A DNA stretch of 5,708 bases from UBA7805 sp036146215 (lineage in GTDB: Bacteria > Planctomycetota > Planctomycetia > Pirellulales > UBA7805). The DNA is taken from assembly GCA_036146215.1 (NCBI GenBank), contig JAYYJN010000320.1:1-5708 (forward strand), written 5' to 3'. The translations under genes and the position numbers were made by a program. Under the pieces are notes generated by a model. It worked only from the letters and a program-made list of their open reading frames with translations. It did not search any database and had not been told where the DNA came from. This document shows positions 1 to 5,708 of this stretch, piece by piece; the first letter of the stretch is position 1, and every line of letters begins with the position of its first letter.

Positions 1-251
1 ATGAGTCCTAAAAATGCACCAGTCAATCCGAAAAAGGTGAGTTTCCAAGGAGCTTGTCCATTGAGTGCTTGCTGCATCCTTGCGGCAACATACCGCCAAG
101 CCGAATTCCCGTACTTATCTCCATAAAAATTTCTGTGCTCGTGGAAATCGGCAAATTCATTCACCGGCGCAAGAATAAAGACGCCAATAAACGTTCCGAT
201 TAAAAGCGGTAGCACGAGATAAATCAGCCAGCGAGAATGGAATCGTTGCAT
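1..251 (-). CDS. N-terminal fragment of an inner-membrane protein (cut by the left edge)
   Basis: On the minus strand an ATG at 251-249 opens 83 codons that run without a stop to the window edge, so only the N-terminus is visible. Residues 9-30 (starting LIYLVLPLLIG, ending ILAPVN) form a clear transmembrane helix after a basic start (R3, R7). A polar stretch rich in charged and aromatic residues follows (EFADFHEHRNFYGDKYGN), and a second hydrophobic segment begins near residue 73 (LTFFGLTGAFLGL). The order short cytoplasmic tail, helix, about 40-residue periplasmic loop, helix resembles the sensor end of two-helix signalling proteins such as histidine kinases. No kinase domain is in view, so that is only a guess. 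The ATG is the only usual start after an in-frame TGA about 50 bases upstream. The ribosome site is weak (GCGGA). It points the same way as the NHL gene but is separated from it by 161 bp. Coding confidence is good; function is unknown. Confidence 0.7.
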   Translation of the reverse strand, partial: MQRFHSRWLIYLVLPLLIGTFIGVFILAPVNEFADFHEHRNFYGDKYGNSAWRYVAARMQQALNGQAPWKLTFFGLTGAFLGL

Positions 252-300
252 CGGGTGTCCGCAGGTTGATAGCCACGCATAGAGACAGGTCCCAGCTATT

Positions 301-314
301 CACAGTGTACTGTG
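301..314. promoter_or_regulatory. 14-bp dyad, possible operator
   Basis: CACAGT-GT-ACTGTG is a perfect 6-bp inverted repeat with a 2-bp centre. It lies in the 161-bp spacer between the NHL gene and the membrane-protein gene, 50 bp upstream of the latter's ATG. The centre is too short for a good RNA hairpin loop and no T-run follows, so a binding site for a dimeric regulator fits better than a terminator. It could also be chance, because only one copy is present. Nothing else clear was seen in the spacer (252-412), and no terminator could be identified for the NHL gene. Confidence 0.3.
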
Positions 315-412
315 CCGGGTGGCCGGGAAGAACCATACGAAAATATCGCTTTATCAGCTTGTCCCCGCAGGTTTGCCGGCGGTGATCCAACCAAAAATTG
401 CCATAGACAGTG

Positions 413-1501
413 TCAGTCTGTGTCGTCGGCGATATCCATCTTCAGCACCCGGTTGTTGCCACTATCGACAATGTACAGACCATCTGCATGCACGCAGACA
501 CCATGGGGACCTTTGAGAACGCCTTCTTCGCCGTCTCCACCGAGGACCGTGACTACCTCGCCTCGCTGCGGATCGTAGAGGCGAATGGCGTTATTTTTAT
601 CGTCCGCAATAAAAACGCGGTCTCGGGCATCGACGCAGATGTGTTTTGGCTCGAAGAAGGTCGCTTCCATTGCCGGCCCGTCGCGAAAGCCTTTCTTTCC
701 GGTGCCGGCAACCGTGAAGAGTCGACCCTCGGGATCGATCATTCGCAAAACATGACCGGCCCGTTCCAGAACATAGATGTTTCCGCGTGAATCGGCCGCC
801 ACGGCACGCGGGTCTAACAGCATGCTTTCCTTCGCCAGTGCTCCCTCTTGCGGTGTGCCCCGCTGACCGTTGCCTGCGAGCGTGTTGACTTGCCCTGTAA
901 GAAGGTCAATCTGCCGGATGCGATAATTGCGGATGTCGGCAATCAGAAGTTTTTTCGAGTCCGGGGTCAGCGTGACACAGATCGGCTCCCGGAACCGGGC
1001 ATTGTTTCGCGATTCGTCGTCGCCGGCAAATCCAGCCTCGTTGCTGCCGGCAAAAGTCTCAACGCGTTCCGCTTTGGAGTCAATTGCACGAATGCAATGG
1101 TTGGAACTGTCTGAAAGGAAGAATGTGCCTTCTGGGCTGATGGCCAGGTTATGCAAATGATTGAAACTTGCTTCCGATGCTGGACCCCCGTCTCCTTCAT
1201 ATCCGCCGTTCTTCGTTCCGGCAAACACGAAAAGTTTCCCTGACGGCCGAACCCCCAGCACGCGACCCCCTGAGAGTTCAACAATCCAGGCATTGCCGTC
1301 TGCATCAAAATCGATACCGGTCGGGTAGCGGAGTTCCTCAGTTTGAGGCAAAGAGTCGCTTCCAGGTGTAGAACCATCAGCGAAGATTTCCACGTGGGAT
1401 GGTAATGTGGCTGCACTTATCGAGGAGGAATATCCCTCGAAAAAAAACGCGGCTATTGCCATAACGGTTGTGAGAAACCGAGCGAGATTCAAGTGTGACA
1501 T
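413..1501 (-). CDS. Exported NHL-repeat beta-propeller protein
   Basis: A complete 362-aa protein. Residues 1-30 form a signal peptide (hydrophobic core LTTVMAIAAFFF, likely cleavage around SISA-A), so the product is probably periplasmic or secreted. Six NHL-type repeats follow, at about 57-96, 113-152, 170-211, 228-267, 282-322 and 329-356. Each has a P-x-x-[IV] entry, a D-x-x-[GD] turn, a [IV]-x-[DE] strand and an N-x-[IV]-R exit, for example DSSNHCIRAID, DIRNYRIRQID, DDKNNAIRLYD and DSGNNRVLKMD. Six repeats predict one six-bladed propeller filling the mature protein. Loops between blades carry the AGx(n)G(x)DGP-type signature common to secreted NHL proteins. Such propellers bind proteins, RNA or ligands, and a few are enzymes; no catalytic site can be named here. 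AGGA lies 8 nt upstream of the ATG. The gene is divergent from the lyase operon, so joint control is possible. The family call is firm and the role is unknown. Confidence 0.93.
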   Translation of the reverse strand: MSHLNLARFLTTVMAIAAFFFEGYSSSISAATLPSHVEIFADGSTPGSDSLPQTEELRYPTGIDFDADGNAWIVELSGGRVLGVRPSGKLFVFAGTKNGGYEGDGGPASEASFNHLHNLAISPEGTFFLSDSSNHCIRAIDSKAERVETFAGSNEAGFAGDDESRNNARFREPICVTLTPDSKKLLIADIRNYRIRQIDLLTGQVNTLAGNGQRGTPQEGALAKESMLLDPRAVAADSRGNIYVLERAGHVLRMIDPEGRLFTVAGTGKKGFRDGPAMEATFFEPKHICVDARDRVFIADDKNNAIRLYDPQRGEVVTVLGGDGEEGVLKGPHGVCVHADGLYIVDSGNNRVLKMDIADDTD

Positions 1502-1545
1502 GGGTAAGTTCCTGGAAGTGTTGCCAAAGTAAATATAGCTCTGCG

Positions 1546-1573
1546 TTTATATCTCAATGTGCATGCAGGACAA
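1546..1573 (-). promoter_or_regulatory. Candidate sigma70-type promoter for the NHL gene
   Basis: Read on the minus strand, TTGTCC (1573-1568) and TATAAA (1551-1546) are separated by 16 bp, matching the -35 and -10 consensus at 4/6 and 5/6. The start of transcription would fall near 1539, about 38 nt before the NHL ATG. A second AT-rich box, TATATT, lies slightly closer to the gene, so the exact -10 is uncertain. The prediction rests on pattern alone. Confidence 0.35.
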
Positions 1574-1596
1574 GCCACCGTACTCCTGGGGGGAAG

Positions 1597-1624
1597 TTCA
1601 GAGCGGTTACAAATCGACTATACT
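1597..1624 (+). promoter_or_regulatory. Candidate sigma70-type promoter for the lyase/phosphoesterase operon
   Basis: TTCAGA (1597-1602) and TATACT (1619-1624) are separated by 16 bp, matching the -35 and -10 consensus at 4/6 and 5/6. Transcription would start near 1631 and leave a leader of about 130 nt before the TTG start of the lyase. That leader contains the direct repeat at 1718-1736. It lies back to back with the minus-strand promoter candidate, about 24 bp away, giving a compact divergent control region. The prediction rests on pattern alone. Confidence 0.35.
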
Positions 1625-1717
1625 GCGACTGCGGATCACCGATCGAATTCCGTTAATTGGTCCAGGTCGGTCCTACCCCACCAAAATGCGCTACGCCATC
1701 GCCTTGCTGATCTTCTG

Positions 1718-1736
1718 GATAGATGCGCGATAGATG
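1718..1736. repeat. Direct repeat GATAGATG, period 11 bp
   Basis: Two identical copies of GATAGATG (1718-1725 and 1729-1736) are separated by CGC. The 11-bp period is about one helical turn, as expected for tandem half-sites of a regulator bound to one face of the DNA. It ends 27 bp upstream of the TTG start. That places it in the leader if the upstream promoter is right, or overlapping a nearer promoter that was not recognised. Confidence 0.4.
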
Positions 1737-1749
1737 ACGTAAGGCAAAT

Positions 1750-1755
1750 AAGGAA
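1750..1755 (+). promoter_or_regulatory. Shine-Dalgarno site that decides a TTG start
   Basis: AAGGAA ends 8 nt before the TTG at 1764, an ideal distance for ribosome binding. The next in-frame ATG (1785) lies 29 nt downstream of this site, too far to use it, and an in-frame TAA at 1749-1751 rules out any earlier start. TTG is therefore preferred. Confidence 0.65.
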
Positions 1756-1763
1756 CCCTACTC

Positions 1764-4043
1764 TTGAATACACGCTCTATTTTGATGTTCTGCTTGGTTT
1801 CTTTCATGGCCACCCTTGGAGTGGCGGAATCAAAGTATCCGCGCGTTATGCCGCCCGATCCGCTCCCTCCGCATCCCCGACTTTTTGTTAATCAGCAAGA
1901 AATTGACCAATTGCGAAAATGGTCTGAGCAAGAGACTTGGTTGGGCAAATATCTGAATGTAACGGTGGAAGACTTACGAAAATCGGTCAACGACCCAGAA
2001 CTGCCCACCACGAACCGTGGTGCGAATGTGGGTATTGCCCGAAAGGCCCACAGTTATGCGGTCGCCTATGCGTTGACGGGGGAAAAACCTTTTGCAGAGG
2101 CTGCGGCAAAAATACTCAATGCTTATGTGCCACTGTTTCCCAAGTATGAAGTTACTGGCATGAAGGGTAAGGCGTCCGACTCAACCCTCGGGGAGTGTGA
2201 CTGGGCCATCCATGCCGCATCGGCTTACGACTTGATCTATAACTCAGGTGTACTCACCGATGCAGAGAAGCAGGCCATCGAACAGGACGTTTTTAAGCCA
2301 TCTGCTGAGGCGATGCGGCAATGCAATCACCGTTATCGTAGCAACTGGCGCGGTCGAGCCATTGCAGGTGTAGCGATTCTTGGATTTTGTATCGGAGATC
2401 GTGAACTCATCGATGAAGCGATCAATGGGTTCTGGGACGAAGAGCAACGGCTCATCCGTGACGGGTTTGTGCAACATGTTGCTTGGTCGATCCTTGCAGA
2501 TGGCGTCTTTTATGAGCGGTCGGTCCACTATCAGCTTTACACGGCAGATGCATACGCACTGATTGCTGAAGTAGCGAGGCACAACGGAATGGATCTTTGG
2601 AACTTGGAAGTTCATGGCCATCCCTTTGATGCGGGTGCTGATATAGAACGCACCTTCGGTGAAACGGGTAAAAAAACGGTCAAGGCAATTTTTGATTCCC
2701 CCTTCTACGAGGCCTTTAGCGACGGATCGCTCGTGCGACTCGGTAATTCGTATGCAGATCGACTTGAGCGGACACGGTGCTACGAACCGGCATATCGCGC
2801 CTATGGGGATCCAAAATACGCGTGGCTACTTCGTCGTGGCGTTAAATTTGCCCGCCCGATTGCGGGTGGCGGCTATCTGACTAAGGAACAAATCGCGAAA
2901 GCAAAAGCAAAGGCCGATCGAACTGGTGACGCCCCGCGACGACCGCTCGGGCCATTGGAACTGCTTTGGTTGGTGCCCGATTTACCGGAGGGTAAGTTTG
3001 ATCATGGCGATGATGCCACGGTGGGTGTCACCGGTCGACACGAAAATAACTGCACGCTCCTGCCAAACGGAGGGATCACGGTCCTTCGTGAAGGCATCGA
3101 TCCAAAATCGATCGGTGTGCAGATGACCTATGGCGATTGGGGGTCGGCGCATACACATCCGGAATTGCTAGCGATCACAGTATCCGCCGGCGGACATCTA
3201 GTAATTCCCGAGGTTCGATACCACAGTTACGGTCACGAAGATTTTCTGAGTTGGGATCGACAATCGATTGCCCACAACACGGTCACGGTCGATGAGGTTT
3301 CGCAATATCCTCAGGATGTTCCTGATCCCTGGGTTGTCGAAAGGAACGGCAAACAGGCGCGAGGGCGTCCGCTTTTCTTTCGCGCGGGAGAGGATTTCAA
3401 AGCGTTTGGTGCTGAATGTGACGCAGCTTACGAGGGAGTTTTATTAAGCCGTGCGGTCGCACTCGTTGACTCGACGATCGTGGATTTCTATCGCTGTCGT
3501 AGTGCGTCTGAGCACACCTATGACTTTGCACTGCACATCGATGGAACGCTGGCACATAGCACGATTCCCCTCAGCAAGGCGTCTGATGAACCTCTGTCAA
3601 AAAGTTTGGGTTATCAGCATCTCCTTGCGCCACGTCGTGGTGAGGCAAAGGGCGAAGACCAAATGCAATTCGACACTTCCGGTGGTCTGATGCAAATCGA
3701 TCTGCTTTCGAGTGGGGCGGTTGCGGTCGCCACCGGTCACGCGGATTTACAAGGAAAGACCAAAGAGGCGTTAGTTCTGGGTCAAAAGGGGAAAGACGTT
3801 GATTTTGTTGACGTTTTGTCCTTCCCGGATCGTCAGGAATGGAAGCAGATTATCGAAGTTAAAAATTTGCCCGAGGGTGTTTTAGGGGTTCGACTCATCG
3901 CGGAAGACAACAGCGAAAAAATGGTCCTGAGTAGCGAAACGGGAGTGCCGTTTGATTTCCAAGGCGTGCAAGTCGCGGGCCGGATGGCTCTGCTTGAGAA
4001 AGCAGTTGATAGGCCATTGACGTTGATTGATCAGGTGGAATGA
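1764..4043 (+). CDS. Exported heparinase II/III family polysaccharide lyase
   Basis: A complete 759-aa protein, likely cutting uronic-acid-containing polysaccharide by beta-elimination outside the cytoplasm. Residues 1-21 are a signal peptide (basic R4, hydrophobic core ILMFCLVSFMATLGV, cleavage after GVA); C10 lacks a lipobox. HPRLFVNQQEIDQLRKW (37-53) is the usual opening of the alginate-lyase/heparinase helical toroid, which spans about 40-400. It contains YRSNWRGRAIAG (N194) and the DG-x-FYERSVHYQLY stretch (246-259; E251, H255, Y256, Y259), where the family keeps substrate-binding and catalytic residues. The beta-sandwich (about 425-759) holds AHTHPELLAI (H463, H465) and IAHNTVTVD (502-510; H504, N505), hallmarks of the heparinase II/III domain. 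A Lys/Ala-rich linker (374-392) joins the halves. The length fits the family. TTG start chosen from the SD and the basic n-region. The phosphoesterase gene follows after 16 bp. Substrate (alginate, heparin-like or other) cannot be told; the active-site assignment is by motif position only. Confidence 0.9.
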   Translation: MNTRSILMFCLVSFMATLGVAESKYPRVMPPDPLPPHPRLFVNQQEIDQLRKWSEQETWLGKYLNVTVEDLRKSVNDPELPTTNRGANVGIARKAHSYAVAYALTGEKPFAEAAAKILNAYVPLFPKYEVTGMKGKASDSTLGECDWAIHAASAYDLIYNSGVLTDAEKQAIEQDVFKPSAEAMRQCNHRYRSNWRGRAIAGVAILGFCIGDRELIDEAINGFWDEEQRLIRDGFVQHVAWSILADGVFYERSVHYQLYTADAYALIAEVARHNGMDLWNLEVHGHPFDAGADIERTFGETGKKTVKAIFDSPFYEAFSDGSLVRLGNSYADRLERTRCYEPAYRAYGDPKYAWLLRRGVKFARPIAGGGYLTKEQIAKAKAKADRTGDAPRRPLGPLELLWLVPDLPEGKFDHGDDATVGVTGRHENNCTLLPNGGITVLREGIDPKSIGVQMTYGDWGSAHTHPELLAITVSAGGHLVIPEVRYHSYGHEDFLSWDRQSIAHNTVTVDEVSQYPQDVPDPWVVERNGKQARGRPLFFRAGEDFKAFGAECDAAYEGVLLSRAVALVDSTIVDFYRCRSASEHTYDFALHIDGTLAHSTIPLSKASDEPLSKSLGYQHLLAPRRGEAKGEDQMQFDTSGGLMQIDLLSSGAVAVATGHADLQGKTKEALVLGQKGKDVDFVDVLSFPDRQEWKQIIEVKNLPEGVLGVRLIAEDNSEKMVLSSETGVPFDFQGVQVAGRMALLEKAVDRPLTLIDQVE

Positions 4044-4059
4044 AAGGCAGCTTTGCAGC

Positions 4060-5708
4060 ATGAAAATCACGAGGGTATTTTTTGCTTTTTTCCCATTGCT
4101 CTTTTGTTCGGAGTTGGTTTTAGCACATCCGCCCGAGGAGCATGCTGAATCTGTGGGAAAGTCGGAGTCAGTGCCGCCTGGCATGATCCTTCCTAATCTG
4201 AAGGGGCCTCATCCGTGGTCGGATAAACCGGTGTTGGATGATCCCTCCCGGTTTCATATCGCGATCATGACTGATCGCACTGGCGGACATCGGCCCGGAG
4301 TTTGGATGCAAGCGGTAGAGAGCATTAATCTGCTCCGCCCCGATTTTGTAATGTCGGTCGGTGATCTGATTGAGGGATACACTGAAAATGAGGCCCAAGT
4401 ACAAAAAGAGTGGAAGGAATTCTTGGGTTTTATCGATCGATTACAGATGCGATTTTTTTTCGTGGCCGGTAATCACGATTTGACTAACCCGATGATGCAT
4501 AAAGTGTGGAGGGAACACTTCGGCCCGGAGTGGTATTCGTTCGACTACAAAGGGGTCCACTTTATTTGTTTATGCTCGGAAGACCCCAACTTCCGCATCG
4601 GTGACAAGCAGCTTGCATGGCTGAAAAACGACTTGGAAAAATCGCGAGACACGCGTTGGACTCTAGTTTTCTTGCATAAGCCCCTCTGGTTTATTTCTGA
4701 GCGGTATCAGTCGTTCGGCATGTTTGATAAGACGCAGTGGCCAGCGGTGGAAAAATTATTGCATGGTCGCAAGCACACCGTATTCGCGGGACATTCGCAT
4801 CACTACGCGCAGTTTCATCGCAACGGGGCGACCTATTATCAATTGGCAACGACGGGAGGTGGTTCCAGGTTGCGAGGGGTTCCTTACGGCGAGTTTGATC
4901 ATATTATGTGGCTCACGATGGAGCCCGAGGGACCATACGTTGTCAATTTGCTGCTTGATGGAATTGTCCCTGGAGACAGAGTTTCAGAGACAAAGTTGGC
5001 ACAATTTCGCAAATTTTTGCGAGATGCAAAAGTTGAAGTTGCTCCGATCCTCCTGCGCCCCGATGAGGGGCTTAAGCAGGGGCAAATTGATATCCGGTTG
5101 ATCAACGATTTTGATCGACCAGTGCGGGTTAAGGGGCGGATCGAGGGATTACCGCTCCGTGGTCTCAGCCAGCAACCGGTTGACTTAACGCTCACGGCAA
5201 CAAAAGGCAAAACGGATCGATTATCGATCAGCATTTCATTCGATGAGTCGATCCCTGTGGCGGACCTGGGCAGCACAATTTTTCGCGCTCGTGTTGAAAC
5301 TGAGGGTGATGATCCACTTCAGGCCGATGTGGCGATTCCGGTGGTGATCGATCGACGATACGCATGCCCCAACGCACAGGGTCCGATTGTGCTGGACGGT
5401 AACGCCGAGGACTGGCGGAAGCTGAAGCATTCGCTGCCCGACGCACCTCTGATTGTGGGCCCGGAAGGAGCTTGGCAAGGCAGAGGCGATGCCGATGTGG
5501 CGTTTGATTTTTCCAAAGATGAAAACAAGATTTATTTTTTTGCTCAGGTGTCAGATGACGAGGTTGTACCGGGCGATCAAATTGCACTTTTTCTGGACAC
5601 TCGGCCAATCGCGGATCGGTCGCGCGAACCAGGTTTTGGAATCGGATTTTATCGAGTCACCTTCCCAGCGGTCGCCTTCAAGGGTAGCCGGACCCTTGTG
5701 TCGGGCGC
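4060..5708 (+). CDS. Exported calcineurin-like metallophosphoesterase with C-terminal CBM9-like domain (cut by the right edge)
   Basis: The ATG at 4060 opens 549 codons that stay in frame to the window edge, so the C-terminus is missing. Residues 1-22 are a signal peptide (basic K2/R5, core VFFAFFPLLFCSELV, cleavage after VLA). The phosphoesterase domain spans about 64-285. Metal-site motifs are TDRTGGHRPG (71-80, D72 and H77), VGDLIEG (D102), AGNHDL (N138, H139), LVFLHKP (H206) and FAGHSHH (H245, H247). The usual first motif D-x-H is replaced by D-x4-H. Residues 325-430 look like a beta-rich linker domain. From about 441 (GPIVLDGNAEDW) to the edge, the D-G-x(3)-D-W opening and GDQIALFLDTR (505-515) resemble a CBM9/DOMON-like sandwich. 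It would hydrolyse a phosphoester in the periplasm or outside; the ligand is unknown. It lies 16 bp after the lyase stop, so co-transcription is likely. AAAGG upstream is a weakly spaced SD. The family call is firm, the C-terminal domain call moderate. Confidence 0.88.
   Translation, partial: MKITRVFFAFFPLLFCSELVLAHPPEEHAESVGKSESVPPGMILPNLKGPHPWSDKPVLDDPSRFHIAIMTDRTGGHRPGVWMQAVESINLLRPDFVMSVGDLIEGYTENEAQVQKEWKEFLGFIDRLQMRFFFVAGNHDLTNPMMHKVWREHFGPEWYSFDYKGVHFICLCSEDPNFRIGDKQLAWLKNDLEKSRDTRWTLVFLHKPLWFISERYQSFGMFDKTQWPAVEKLLHGRKHTVFAGHSHHYAQFHRNGATYYQLATTGGGSRLRGVPYGEFDHIMWLTMEPEGPYVVNLLLDGIVPGDRVSETKLAQFRKFLRDAKVEVAPILLRPDEGLKQGQIDIRLINDFDRPVRVKGRIEGLPLRGLSQQPVDLTLTATKGKTDRLSISISFDESIPVADLGSTIFRARVETEGDDPLQADVAIPVVIDRRYACPNAQGPIVLDGNAEDWRKLKHSLPDAPLIVGPEGAWQGRGDADVAFDFSKDENKIYFFAQVSDDEVVPGDQIALFLDTRPIADRSREPGFGIGFYRVTFPAVAFKGSRTLVSG

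Noticed and set aside
157..390. 77-codon minus-strand frame crossing the spacer into the left-edge gene
   Set aside because: The overlapping frame from 251 to 1 has proper transmembrane segments; this one does not.
252..412. Possible rho-independent terminator after the NHL gene
   Set aside because: Only 4-bp GC stems were found and none is followed by a T-run on the minus strand.
410..790. 126-codon plus-strand frame opposite the 3' end of the NHL gene
   Set aside because: It is antisense to a confident gene and looks like low-constraint translation of its complement.
967..1416. 149-codon minus-strand frame inside the NHL gene
   Set aside because: It is an alternative frame of the same strand within the NHL gene, which shows six in-frame repeats; the alternative product has no family features.
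1791..1793. Cysteine at residue 10 of the lyase as a lipoprotein attachment site
   Set aside because: The preceding residues (ILMF) do not fit a lipobox, and a normal signal-peptidase I site (GVA) lies further on.
1559..1891. 110-codon plus-strand frame crossing the divergent intergenic region into the lyase gene
   Set aside because: It overlaps the lyase start in another frame, lacks a good ribosome site and shows no recognisable protein features; the lyase frame is clearly the coding one.
4724..5101. 125-codon plus-strand frame within the phosphoesterase gene
   Set aside because: The phosphoesterase frame has all metal-binding motifs through this interval; the other frame has none.
5228..5608. 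Minus-strand frames opposite the CBM9-like region
   Set aside because: They are antisense to a continuous coding frame, rich in Arg/Pro/Ser as expected for a shadow frame, and have no signal or domain.

Overview
The window looks like part of a free-living, Gram-negative-type environmental bacterium, most likely a planctomycete of the Pirellulaceae kind. This is inferred from the gene style: a secreted NHL-propeller protein, a secreted heparinase II/III-type polysaccharide lyase, and a secreted metallophosphoesterase with a C-terminal sugar-binding-like domain, all at moderate GC. No rRNA, tRNA or other marker gene is present, so the taxonomic guess is soft.

Layout from left to right. Positions 1-251 (minus) hold the N-terminal 83 codons of a membrane protein that runs off the left edge. 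Positions 252-412 are a short spacer containing a 14-bp dyad. Positions 413-1501 (minus) encode an exported six-repeat NHL beta-propeller protein of 362 aa. Positions 1502-1763 are a divergent intergenic region with a candidate promoter for each direction, several short direct repeats and a strong Shine-Dalgarno sequence. Positions 1764-4043 (plus) encode a 759-aa exported heparinase II/III family protein that starts at TTG. After 16 bp, positions 4060-5708 (plus) encode an exported calcineurin-like metallophosphoesterase, followed by a beta-rich linker and a CBM9-like domain; this gene runs off the right edge.

The lyase and the phosphoesterase are close enough to be one transcript. The divergently transcribed NHL protein may share their control region. 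All three carry signal peptides, so the plausible common theme is handling of an anionic or phosphorylated polysaccharide outside the cytoplasm: the lyase cuts uronic-acid-containing chains and the phosphoesterase acts on a phosphorylated ligand. The substrate cannot be read from the sequence. No mobile element, CRISPR array, RNA gene or clear terminator was seen. Beyond the genes, the most distinctive signal is a marked excess of ATCGAT/GATCGA words across the window.
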